Part shown: one piece after another, positions 1 through 9,070 of the stretch | Layout of the letters: each line of letters starts with the position of its first letter | Numbering within the stretch: position 1 is the stretch's first letter | Source: Pseudocercospora fijiensis CIRAD86 | Lineage: Eukaryota > Ascomycota > Dothideomycetes > Mycosphaerellales > Mycosphaerellaceae | Length of the DNA stretch: 64,000 nucleotides | Direction of reading: 5' to 3' | Assembly: GCF_000340215.1 (NCBI RefSeq) | Contig: NW_006921533.1 | Span: 2,419,386-2,483,385 of the forward strand | The notes under the pieces: model-generated | Told to the model about the DNA's origin: nothing | What the model saw: the letters and a program-made list of their open reading frames with translations, nothing else | Database searches by the model: none | Program-made: the position numbers and the translations under genes

Positions 1-1
1 T

Positions 2-406
2 AAGCTCAACAGACACGGCCAGAGGCAGCCAGGCCAGTCCGGACTCATGATGGAAATGCTCTGGACCGATCCACAGCCAGCACCTGGACGTGGTCCATCA
101 AAACGTGGCGTTGGTCTTCAATTCGGCCCAGATGTCACCAAGCGCTTCTGCGAAAAGAACGGCCTCGAAGCTGTCATCCGAAGTCACGAAGTGCGCATGG
201 ATGGCTACGAAGTCGAGCACGATGGACGATGCATCACAGTGTTCTCTGCGCCGAAATACTGCGACTCAACAGAGAACAAGGGTGCTTACATCAATATCGA
301 GAGCGACTATAAGCTGCAATACAACCAGTTCGATGCCGTGCCGCATCCAGACATCAAGCCCATGGCGTACGCTAATAACAGCATGATGCAGATGATGGGA
401 CTGTAG
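2..406 (+). CDS. PPT1: Serine/threonine protein phosphatase 5 (PP5/Ppt1), 3' end only
   Basis: This is the last 134 codons of a PPP-family phosphatase; the 5' part lies outside the window. The frame is open from base 2, upstream of the first ATG at 47, and reads [24 protein letters not shown] sequence typical of PP5. Visible family marks are RSHEV (the metal-site histidine region), the substrate-loop FSAPKYCD, and the PP5-specific C-terminal tail [14 protein letters not shown]5 carries N-terminal TPR repeats that bind Hsp90 and dephosphorylates the chaperone machine; those repeats would be upstream and cannot be seen. FSAPKYCD has Lys where most PPPs have Asn, which is a mild variation. The assignment to PP5 rather than PP1/PP2A/PP2B rests on the tail. 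Confidence 0.9.
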   Translation, partial: KLNRHGQRQPGQSGLMMEMLWTDPQPAPGRGPSKRGVGLQFGPDVTKRFCEKNGLEAVIRSHEVRMDGYEVEHDGRCITVFSAPKYCDSTENKGAYINIESDYKLQYNQFDAVPHPDIKPMAYANNSMMQMMGL

Positions 407-784
407 GACACGCCGAAATCTAAAGCAAAGCTAGGATCTTCACTTCGTTTTGGGAGGCTTTGAGCAATGATTTGCATAGCGTCCGGGGGTGGTTGGTTGT
501 CTCTATGCACGGCGTTTCAAGGCGCCAATCCAGACTGAAGGCATGTGCGCTCGAGTTTGCTTGATGCATATCATGAGCTACGAGGATGTGGAGTAAGCAA
601 GCAAGCATGTAGGTTGGGTGGCGGGTTGAAACCTTGGAGAGTACTGGTAGCATACCATACAGCTTGGGTTTGAATATACAGGATCTGTTCTGTGCACTTG
701 CATAGCTCATCATACCATATTGCTGACTCCCAAAACGCCGCGCTAATTATGACAATGCTCGTTGATTTCTGTCCCATTCACATG
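407..784. other. Intergenic, convergent 3' flanks
   Basis: This is the space between the 3' ends of PPT1 (forward) and RFC4 (reverse). I see no coding pattern, RNA gene or repeat. It should hold the two 3' UTRs and terminators. Confidence 0.6.
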
Positions 785-1905
785 CTAGTCTCTCGGCACT
801 TCGAAGAGCTGCGGTTTCATGTTCAGCTTGCAGAGCTTAGCGACGCAGCCAGCGAGCTGCAGATACGTCTGCACGCCTTCCAAGATGCGCATGTGTGTAA
901 ACCCAATCTCCCGAATGAATTCTAGCTTCGTATGCTCCGACAATGAGGGAATCGTCTTTGTCACCTTGAACATGGTACTGATAATATCGTGAGAAGAGTA
1001 TCCCAAATTCCTGGCGCAAGAAAGTCAGCACAACACCCACAGCAGCTCGGATCGTGTATAAAGACCCACCACAACTCCTTCAAATCATCCAACGCCTCAT
1101 CAATCTTCCCCTCCTGACAACTCTTAATCATGGCCTGCACCTTAATCGGATGCGGACTATCCACAACCCGAAAAACATTATCCCCATTCACAAACCCAAA
1201 TCCCGCATGCGTACTCTGCAAATTATTGATTGCCTGCCTCATATCCCCCTCCGCACTAAACACCAGCGCCGCAATCCCATCATCACTATACTCCACCTTT
1301 TCCGCCTCACAAATCTGATACAACCTCTTGACCACTTGCGCATCCGTCAAGCGCGAATATCTCAGGATCGCGCAACGCGACTGCAGAGGTTCGATGATTT
1401 TGTTACTCAAGTTACACGCGAACGCGAATCTCGTGGTTCCGGAATAAATCTCCATCGTTCGTCGCAAGGCTTGTTGGGCGCCTGAAGTCATGGAATCCGC
1501 TTCGTCGAGAATCACAATTTTCTGGCGGCCAGCAGGTAATGTGACTTTCTTTTGCGCAAAGCCTTTGATTCGATTTCGTACTACGTCGATTCCTCGCTCG
1601 TCTGATGCGTTGAGTTCGAGCACGGCTTCTTTATATGCGTCGCCTAAGAGCTGCCGTGCGAGACAGAGGACTGAGGTTGTTTTTCCGATTCCTGGCATTC
1701 CACTTATGATGACGTGCGGCATGTTTCCGTCTTTTGCTATGATTTTCAGGCGCTCGATTGTTTCGGTGTTGCCGACGATGTCGTCGAGGAAAACTGGGCG
1801 GTATTTTTCTACCCAGGGGAGTTCGTAGGTGGTGGAGGTGCCATGGGTGTTGTGGCCTTTTGTGCCGTTCGTTGAGGCGTCTTTGGAGGATTCTGCGCGG
1901 GCCAT
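785..1905 (-). CDS. RFC4: Replication factor C subunit 4 (clamp loader AAA+ ATPase), two exons
   Basis: The spliced product is 353 aa. Exons are 1905-1070 and 1010-785. The 59-bp intron (1011-1069) starts GTGGGT and ends CAG; joining restores [15 protein letters not shown], which matches yeast Rfc4, whereas reading straight on gives an unrelated Cys-rich tail. Motifs seen: the RFC box near the N-terminus (LPWVEKYRP), Walker [10 protein letters not shown], Walker B ILDEAD, the sensor-1 region [11 protein letters not shown] and the SRC motif ([11 protein letters not shown]). RFC loads PCNA onto primer-template junctions in replication and repair. The C-terminal collar contains the conserved THMRILEG. 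The gene diverges from the GH47 mannosidase. The match is to yeast Rfc4 (human RFC2) rather than Rfc2/3/5. Confidence 0.95.
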
Positions 1906-2235
1906 TGTTGTTGATGGGGAGAGGTGGAGGAGGTGGTGAAGATGTTCTGAATGGCAGAGGCAGATGTGCCCACTGGGAGACGCGTTTCCCGCGACGCGAA
2001 GTCAAATTGGAGTGGGTCCGTGCTTCGCGAGATAACCTGGGTCACTGCATTCCACCTGCTTGAAAAGTGCACTCACCTTGCTTTGCCGCCATCACTGTTA
2101 TAATGTTTTCTTCCTCCTTCTGAAGTAGTTTTCCATTCGATGCTGTATGACTAGCTGTTCCCAATTGGATCCAGGACTTCCCCCAACACGTCCGACTTTG
2201 TGATAACGACGACATGATATAGCAGGATTTCGACC
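1906..2235. promoter_or_regulatory. Divergent promoter region RFC4 / GH47 mannosidase
   Basis: A 330-bp gap separates two diverging start codons, so it must contain both promoters. I see no defined operator or TATA element that I can assign to either gene. Confidence 0.5.
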
Positions 2236-4029
2236 ATGATCAGCCTTCAGCGCTACGCTCTATATGCTGTCATTGCTATTTTAGCAATTATTACCGTGAC
2301 ACGATTCCACGATGGCATAGCGTCGCAAGCAAGAATACATTATGCGGCTTTCTTTCCAAGTGCTAAGACGCAATCCAATGGCCGCTTCGACTGGAGTCAG
2401 GTGCCAGTCCACTATGCACCAAAGAGCCTCACCGCGCTACCCAGTGCGAAGCCCCACAAGCTGCCTCAGGTGCAGTTCGACTTTCCGAAGGAGACCCCAG
2501 AACACGCCCAGACTCGCAAGGAGAGGCAAGCTGTTGTGAAAGCAGCCTTCGAGCGATGTTGGAATGCATACAAACAATTCGCCTGGATGGCGGACGAAGT
2601 GAAGCCAATCAGTGGCCAAATGAGTAATGGCTTTGGTGGGTGGGCGGCGACTCTTGTTGACAGTCTCGACACGCTTTGGATCATGGGGCTCAGAGACGAT
2701 TTCGAAGAAGCAGTCAAAGCTACCATGACGATCGACCTTGGGAAGGCGACTCAAGACACCGTCAACGTTTTTGAAACCACTATTCGCCATCTTGGAGGCC
2801 TTCTCTCTGCCTACGATTTGAGTGGTGACAAACGACTTCTGGAGAAGGCAAAAGAGTTTGGAGAAATGCTTCTGAAAGCGTTCGATACTCCCAACCACAT
2901 GCCAATCACTCGATGGAAACCGCAAGAGGCACTCAAAATCCCACAGACAGCGGATCCGGTAGTCCTGGTCGCTGAGATTGGATCTCTTACTATGGAGTTT
3001 ACAAGATTGTCCATGGTCACTGGCGACATGCGATGGTATGATGCTGTCGATCGAGTGATGAAATTGTTTGCGCAACAGCAAGAGGATACGCATCTGCCAG
3101 GCATGTGGCCGGTCGTAGTGAATGGAGAAGAGGCCGACTTCACTCAGGATACATACTTCACGCTTTCTGCGATGTCTGACTCCTTGTACGAATACTTGCC
3201 AAAGATGCACGCATTGCTTGGAGGTACGGAACCGATATATCAGAAGATGTACTTGAGAAGTATGCAGACCGCCATCAAGTACAACCTCTGGAAGCCGATG
3301 ACGCCGGAAGATGCGGACATCCTTCTCTCTGGAAACGTGAGAGCTGAAATGGGTGCTCTGCCTAGACTAGAGCCACAGGGCCAGCATCTGGTCTGCTTTG
3401 CTGGTGGCATGTTTGCTCTTGGCGGCAGGCTTATGAGCGAAGAAGCTCACGTCAAGATTGGCAGGAAGCTCACTGACGGATGCATATGGACGTATCGAGC
3501 GTTTCCCATGGGTGTCATGCCAGAGACATTCGAAATGATACCGTGTCCATCTCGCACAGGCGAATGTCAATGGAACGAACAAAAGTGGAAGGATGAAGTT
3601 CTCCGCCACTCACCCGAGGAGGTACAAGACTTTGATCAGATCATGAAAGATAAGCGATTACCCAAAGGATTCAGCGACATTCACGACACAAGATACATCT
3701 TGAGACCCGAGGCAATTGAAAGCGTCTTCATCCTTTATCGAGCTACAGGAGACGAGACATATTTCCATCGAGGATGGGATATGTTCACGAGTATTATCAA
3801 TGCTACAGAGACAGCCATCGCCAATGCAGCATTGGCAGACGTAACGTGGCCACCAGAACAGCTCGCAGCAGCAGGAGCTTCTGTCAAGATGGATAGCATG
3901 GAGAGTTTCTGGTTGGCGGAGACGCTCAAATACTTTTATCTGCTCTTTTCCGAGCCATCGACGATCAATCTGGACGAGTGGGTATTTAATACTGAAGCGC
4001 ACCCATTAAAGAGGGCCTTGCCGACCTAG
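2236..4029 (+). CDS. Class I alpha-1,2-mannosidase (GH47), type II membrane protein
   Basis: A single 597-aa exon. A short cytoplasmic tail is followed by one hydrophobic segment at about residues 7-24 (YALYAVIAILAIITV), the signal anchor of ER/Golgi mannosidases, and then the GH47 catalytic domain from about residue 95 to the end. Family motifs are present in order: DSLDTLWIMGL, FETTIRHLGG, the acidic-site region ending RPEAIESVFILYR, the late motif MESFWLAETLKY and the Ca2+-binding FNTEAHP. The enzyme trims alpha-1,2-linked mannose from N-glycans in the secretory pathway. An insertion with paired cysteines (PCPSRTGEC) sits before the RPEAIES motif. ER MNS1-type versus Golgi type cannot be settled by eye. 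Confidence 0.9.
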   Translation: MISLQRYALYAVIAILAIITVTRFHDGIASQARIHYAAFFPSAKTQSNGRFDWSQVPVHYAPKSLTALPSAKPHKLPQVQFDFPKETPEHAQTRKERQAVVKAAFERCWNAYKQFAWMADEVKPISGQMSNGFGGWAATLVDSLDTLWIMGLRDDFEEAVKATMTIDLGKATQDTVNVFETTIRHLGGLLSAYDLSGDKRLLEKAKEFGEMLLKAFDTPNHMPITRWKPQEALKIPQTADPVVLVAEIGSLTMEFTRLSMVTGDMRWYDAVDRVMKLFAQQQEDTHLPGMWPVVVNGEEADFTQDTYFTLSAMSDSLYEYLPKMHALLGGTEPIYQKMYLRSMQTAIKYNLWKPMTPEDADILLSGNVRAEMGALPRLEPQGQHLVCFAGGMFALGGRLMSEEAHVKIGRKLTDGCIWTYRAFPMGVMPETFEMIPCPSRTGECQWNEQKWKDEVLRHSPEEVQDFDQIMKDKRLPKGFSDIHDTRYILRPEAIESVFILYRATGDETYFHRGWDMFTSIINATETAIANAALADVTWPPEQLAAAGASVKMDSMESFWLAETLKYFYLLFSEPSTINLDEWVFNTEAHPLKRALPT

Positions 4030-5365
4030 TTGGTCCGTCGACGAAAACAAATCGATTATTGATAGGTCTCTGTATAGTGGCAACTCGGAATGCAGACACC
4101 CGTGTTGATCGCAACGTGTCCACAGTCATCTTCTTGGTACTACATACATCGATTCACTACCGAAACATCGCCCAGGCGGGGAGCCAAGGGCTCTCCACAG
4201 AGGCTCAAGTCTTGGCTGCTTGATGCTCGTGTTGGAAAGCCAGCTTTCACGTGCCTGTGCAACGCACCTTCGGAGAATGCGATCCTACGGCGACACGGGG
4301 ACTTCCAGTAACGTGAGGAGTTCGCAGCAAGTACCAAGTATCTTTTACCTCGCCGCAAGGGACGCGCAAAATCAAGCCGATCGGCATTCGCACAGCTGAA
4401 ACAGTGCAAGAGCAGTCCCATCTCGGATTTCAATGGACATACAGTTGTGAAACGCGTCGCGATTCATGAAGCCGGACCAAGACCAGCGTATGGATGCTGC
4501 TGTGATGCCGAGAGGTGAAGCTTAGGCAGACAGGGCGAGGGCGGAGACAGCAACACAGCACGGCACAGGAATTGCAACAAGCCTTGCTGGCTTGCCCAGG
4601 CCAGAAATAAGCTGGAGAGCCGTACATCCTTCCGACTCCTTTGAGGACGCTGTGTCAGTCGTCCAACGGGCTGACATGCATACTGACTGTGCCTGCGGGA
4701 TGCAGCGCAGCTCACAATTTCTTCCCGAAAGAGCACTGCAACGAGATTCAATGCTGCTGCGCAAACGAACACGAGCAATCAAAGGATGTTTGAACAGCGG
4801 TGAATCAAAAAGCAGGCCAGATGTCTTGTCATTCCTTCCAAATCTCTTCTTCCTTGCTATGCTGCACAGCCACGCGGTACTTGACTTTCGGATCTGCGCA
4901 TCCCAATCGGTCTTGCGAAGCTTAATTGCCGATTGGCAGGTGCGGGAAGAAGCCAAAACTACGTAAGCGACCGCATCTGCAACGCGTACTCTCGGACCTC
5001 GTCAGAGCAGTATTCCGATCGATGATATTGCTCCAGGACAGACACATTTCTCCTTCACAACAACACCTACGGATCCGCTTCGACCCCGGGCTCGACGGAG
5101 TGCATTCTTGGATAACGTCTCTGTCAGAGCGTCGCTGCCGCCGCTGCTGCCCGGGCTCGGCCGCCGCATCCTTGACAACACCGCCACCGTGAGCGTGACG
5201 CCTACGCCTTCTCTGTGGGTATCACGGCCGCGTCATACTCGGGGATTGCGTATGGCCATCGCAAGTCCTTCCCCTGCCTGAAAGGCTCTTGAATCCTTGA
5301 CTCTTCTGGACAACCTGTTCCATCCACCTGTGGCTTTTTCGCTTTTCCTTTCGTTTGCATTTACG
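4030..5365. other. Intergenic, 1.3 kb, no gene recognised
   Basis: This lies between the mannosidase and the aspartic protease. Short open frames occur on both strands, but none shows a domain, good splice pattern or biased composition. The last part must hold the protease promoter and 5' UTR; an in-frame ATG at 5297 precedes the preferred start. Confidence 0.5.
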
Positions 5366-6793
5366 ATGAAGTCTTTTACGACTTACGCCATCGCCGCTGG
5401 CATATTTGGAGGAGCAAACGCGATCAACTTGGTTAAGCGAGACGATGGATACCCTCCGCGCGTCGTCGAGCATACAATACAACGAAGGCATATCAGAAAT
5501 CCAGTACAACATGACAGGAATCGAATGAGAAAGCGTGATGGAACGCTCTCGGTCATTCTGGATAATGAGGAGACGCTGTACTTTATGAATGCGACTATTG
5601 GAACTCCCCAGCAAAAATTGCGATTACATCTTGACACTGGAAGCAGTGATTTATGGGTGAATGTCGCCGACAGCTCATTGTGCTCGCATCCCAGCAATCA
5701 GTGCTCAGTATCTGGAACCTACAGCGCCAACGACTCGTCAACATACCAGTTCATCAACAGCGATTTCAACATCTCCTACGTTGACGGTTCTGGATGCTCA
5801 GGAGACTATGCTTCCGACACTGTATCATTCGGCAGCGCCACTATCGAAAACCAGCAATTCGGAATTGGATATGAATCGAGTTCGGCGGAGGGAATTCTGG
5901 GCCTTGGTTATCCCATCAACGAAGTTGCAGTGCAGTACAATAACGGCAAAACGTACCCCAACGTGCCACAGTCGTTGTTAAACAACGGCTACATCAACAC
6001 TAATGCTTACAGTTTGTGGCTCAACGATCTCGATGCTTCGACTGGGTCGATCTTGTTCGGTGGTGTGAACTCGGCTAAGTATACCGGATCCCTGGAAACA
6101 GTCCCAATCGTCAAAGAGCAGGGCGTGTATGCAGAGTTCATCATCGCTCTGACCGCAGTCGGCCACAATGGCAAGCAAGGATCTATCGCCAGCAACCAGG
6201 CCATTCCAGCTTTGCTCGATTCCGGAAGCTCATTGATGTACCTACCAAACAACATCACGCACTCGATATACAAAGCTACCGGCGCATCCTACGACTCGCA
6301 GGAAGGTATCGCATTCATCGACTGCAGCGCAGGAGATTCGGACGAAACGATCGATTTCACCTTTTCCTCGCCCACTATCAAAGTCGCTTTAAACGAACTC
6401 GTCATCGTCGCAGGCGTCGACAGAGGGCAAGAAATCTGCATTCTGGGAATTGGACCAGCAGGAAGTAGCACACCAGTTCTTGGAGACACGTTCTTGAGAT
6501 CAGCATACGTTGTCTACGATCTGGCAGCCAACGAAATCTCCCTCGCACAAACCAACTTCAATTCCACCTCGAACAATATCCTGGAAATCACGAAATCTAC
6601 GGGTGTTCCTGATGCTACCCCTGTCCAGAACGCAGTCACTAGTGTTGCCGTGCATTCGGGTGGTGCCAGAATTGGTAGTGGCACAAGCGGTACGATAACG
6701 TTGGGTGCTGCTGCTGCGCCGACAGTGGCTCCGAGTTGGAATTTGGCTGCAATTGGAGGTGTGGCTATGGCTGGTGCGATGTTTGCTTTGTAG
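5366..6793 (+). CDS. Secreted GPI-anchored aspartic protease (yapsin-like)
   Basis: A 475-aa pepsin-family (A1) protease in one exon. The ATG at 5366 is chosen over 5297 because it begins a signal peptide (MKSFTTYAIAAGIFGGANA). A propeptide with dibasic sites (KR, RKR) follows, then the catalytic domain from about residue 65. Both active-site motifs are intact: LDTGSSDLWVN and LLDSGSSLMYLP. Cysteines around SSLCSHPSNQC form the first-loop disulfide seen in yapsins. The C-terminus is Ser/Thr/Gly/Ala-rich and ends in a hydrophobic stretch (LAAIGGVAMAGAMFAL), as for GPI attachment, so it probably acts at the plasma membrane or wall. Yapsins cleave at basic residues and help cell-wall integrity; substrate here is unknown. 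Confidence 0.88.
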   Translation: MKSFTTYAIAAGIFGGANAINLVKRDDGYPPRVVEHTIQRRHIRNPVQHDRNRMRKRDGTLSVILDNEETLYFMNATIGTPQQKLRLHLDTGSSDLWVNVADSSLCSHPSNQCSVSGTYSANDSSTYQFINSDFNISYVDGSGCSGDYASDTVSFGSATIENQQFGIGYESSSAEGILGLGYPINEVAVQYNNGKTYPNVPQSLLNNGYINTNAYSLWLNDLDASTGSILFGGVNSAKYTGSLETVPIVKEQGVYAEFIIALTAVGHNGKQGSIASNQAIPALLDSGSSLMYLPNNITHSIYKATGASYDSQEGIAFIDCSAGDSDETIDFTFSSPTIKVALNELVIVAGVDRGQEICILGIGPAGSSTPVLGDTFLRSAYVVYDLAANEISLAQTNFNSTSNNILEITKSTGVPDATPVQNAVTSVAVHSGGARIGSGTSGTITLGAAAAPTVAPSWNLAAIGGVAMAGAMFAL

Positions 6794-7280
6794 TCGAAGA
6801 AAAGAAGGAAAGGAAAAAACCTGATACCCCGAATCTTTTTCCCCCATTGCATAGAGGGTGGGCGTTTGGGCATAGCATGGATGGAGATCACAGCATACGG
6901 ACATGATGACGATGAATAAATAGCATAGCGCTTCTTGTTTTCGAGCAGTAGAGGACTTTCGGAACTGCGATTCTGTCAGAAGCCAGGCTATATACGTGCA
7001 GTGCAACAGAAATTGAAGAATCAGTCCTGTTTGAGTTCACAGCATTGAGCACAGACAGAATTGGCAACCACGAATGATCGATCGCTCTTGCCACAAGTTT
7101 GCTGCCATGTATCACAAGACCTTCGCCATAAGACAGCAACATTGATGAGCGATATTTTCGCGCTACACGACAAACAGCATAATGCACGTACGTCAACGAG
7201 CACTCGCCCGGAACACTCCGTAAGTTACCAAGCACCACGCATACGCGTCCCATCCATCCATCCGCCCACTGTACCCGATC
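6794..7280. other. Intergenic, no gene recognised
   Basis: This holds the 3' flank of the protease and the promoter of the following F-box-like gene. No RNA gene or repeat is seen. Confidence 0.5.
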
Positions 7281-7910
7281 ATGGTGGCGCCACAACCACC
7301 ACCACCACCACCACCACCACCACCACATCTTCTCAATCTCCCGGCCGAAATCCGCAACGTAATCTATGATTCAATCATCCTCGCAAGTCTAAAGCTTGGA
7401 GAAGGAGTGGAAGGAGGAGAATGTATCCCATTGCGACAAGCTTTGACAAAGCAACCCACACTCGCTCAGACATGTCGAAAGCTGAGGAGAGAGGTTTTGT
7501 CGATGTGGTACGCACGGGGTGAAAAACTTCTGATCGATATCGAGCAGGATATTGGGTGTGTAGGCGGGGAAGTTTTCACGGCTTTAAGATCGATTTGTTT
7601 GATGAGGCCGTGTTATGGATGGGCGGAATTTTGTGTGAGGCCTCCGGTGAGGTGTCATTGGGTTTTGTTTGAGATTACAGGAAAGGGTGAGGGGGGTTTT
7701 GAGTGTATGGAGAGGCATGGTGAGGTGAAGAAGAAGAAGAAGAGCGTGCGGGTGTTCGAGAGTATGGATGATTTCGATTCTTTCGGTTTCGCTACATGCA
7801 CTTCTCGAGGCCGATCTTCGATACCTTCTCAGGTTCGGAAGTGGAGTGGTGAGGGTTTTTGTAAGGCTGAGGTCGTGGAGCTGTTGGGGAGAATGTCTCG
7901 TGGTTGGTAG
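7281..7910 (+). CDS. F-box-like / 2EXR-type hypothetical protein
   Basis: A 209-aa single-exon protein. Residues 5-15 are a run of prolines encoded by an ACC microsatellite. The stretch after it, HLLNLPAEIRNVIYDSI followed by LAQTCRKLRREVLSMWY, has the LPxEIRxxIY...CRxxRxE pattern of the F-box-like proteins that are expanded in Dothideomycetes. The rest is not recognised; a lysine run (KKKKK) lies near residue 150. Function is unknown; such proteins may recruit targets to SCF ubiquitin ligases, but no SKP1-binding test can be made from sequence. The C-terminus may be shorter or longer in other species because it has no domain to fix it. Confidence 0.65.
   Translation: MVAPQPPPPPPPPPPHLLNLPAEIRNVIYDSIILASLKLGEGVEGGECIPLRQALTKQPTLAQTCRKLRREVLSMWYARGEKLLIDIEQDIGCVGGEVFTALRSICLMRPCYGWAEFCVRPPVRCHWVLFEITGKGEGGFECMERHGEVKKKKKSVRVFESMDDFDSFGFATCTSRGRSSIPSQVRKWSGEGFCKAEVVELLGRMSRGW
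7295..7326 (+). repeat. ACC trinucleotide microsatellite (polyproline coding)
   Basis: About ten tandem ACC units lie inside the 5' end of the F-box-like gene and encode its proline run. Trinucleotide period keeps the frame if the tract changes length. Confidence 0.9.
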
Positions 7911-8212
7911 ATCAGCTTGGGCGCTGGTAGCTCGTGCAATCTTGCTTGTCTGCAGGCGTAGTCTTGTGGTCCGTCGCATGGGGCGTGTCTTAGGGTGTGC
8001 GCGAAGGCACAATGCGTCTGCCATTCCTCGCAGGATCTCATAGGTACTTGTCCGGAGGAGTTTTGGCGAAGTGAGAATCGTAAGCTCAGACTTGCGCGGA
8101 CGCTCTGCTCGAGAAGCGCTGACTGGCCTCTCGCGCGCCGTTCTGCGCTCGCACACCAAGCAATACCCATGCCCCATATCATCATATCCGTTCACGGAGC
8201 AAAACCATCTCT
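7911..8212. other. Intergenic, convergent 3' flanks
   Basis: This is the gap between the F-box-like gene (forward) and PET100 (reverse), about 300 bp, with no feature recognised. Confidence 0.5.
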
Positions 8213-8643
8213 TCACTTTCCCCACCCAAACCACCCGGTCCTCTTCGCATCCTCCTCACTCGGCGGACTCACAACATGCGTATTCTTCAAATACTCCTTC
8301 GGCTGCACCTCAACCTCCCTTTCATGTTCTTGATTCATGGCACGCCCTCCTTCCTTTTCCTCCATCGCCAACCTCCTGGCCCTAGCCGCCAATCTCCTCT
8401 GCTTTAGTCTTTCAATCTCCTCCCGAATCTCATCTCTTTCAAAAGGTATCTCATGCGTTTGTCCTCTTTTGGGCCAGAAATCGGGGACTGAAAACCGTGA
8501 GTCGAGGTTGATGCCGAAGTAGTACATGAAGCCGATTGGGAACATTATGTACATGCCGAACTGGAAGCTGGATTAGTAGGGTAGGGTTTTGTGAGGGTGA
8601 AGGAACTGCGCACTTTGAAGACTTCGAGATTTGGGCCTCCCAT
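8213..8643 (-). CDS. PET100: PET100-like cytochrome c oxidase assembly protein, two exons
   Basis: The spliced product is 125 aa. Exon 1 (8643-8614) encodes only MGGPNLEVFK; the 53-bp intron 8561-8613 (GTGCGC...CTTCCAG, with CTAAT branch point) joins it to FGMYIMFPIGFMYYFG. Together these form the conserved Pet100 N-terminus, including its single membrane segment, followed by FSVPDFWPK and the PFERDEI helix. Pet100 is an inner-membrane protein needed for assembly of complex IV in mitochondria. The C-terminal half is charged and ends WFGWGK. The first exon is too short to be called by frame length alone, but the family match across the splice makes it firm. Confidence 0.9.
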
Positions 8644-9070
8644 CTTGGTTGCGACGAAAGTGTTGATGCGGGTTGAAAAGAAGTGGTCGCAATGCAAGTC
8701 CAAGTCAATGATGACCTGACCATTTGAAGCTAGGATTGAGCATCACGTGGCGAGCTTTACCCGAACTCCGTAAGAGAGGCGACATATTGTTCACACTGAT
8801 TGATGAAAGAGTTCTACATTTGAATACAGCCGTGACTCTGATCTATTGGATCCAAGAGTTCTGTTGTCCTTTCTAAACTCCTCGCTAAGATCAAACCATC
8901 TCTCTAAGTGTACAAGGCAAGTAATGCAATGATGATGCCGCCTCTCTCCATCCAATGCGTAAGATCATTCATTCGTCCTGAGGTTCCGTGAATGTCATTC
9001 GTACACGATACTTCTTCGGTAGCTTCGAGAGCTCAAATTCGGAAGGGCTCAGCGTTAGTTGACATGAATT
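8644..9070. other. Intergenic between PET100 start and PFKFB stop
   Basis: It must contain the PET100 promoter and the 3' UTR of the kinase/phosphatase gene, both on the reverse strand. Nothing else is recognised. Confidence 0.5.
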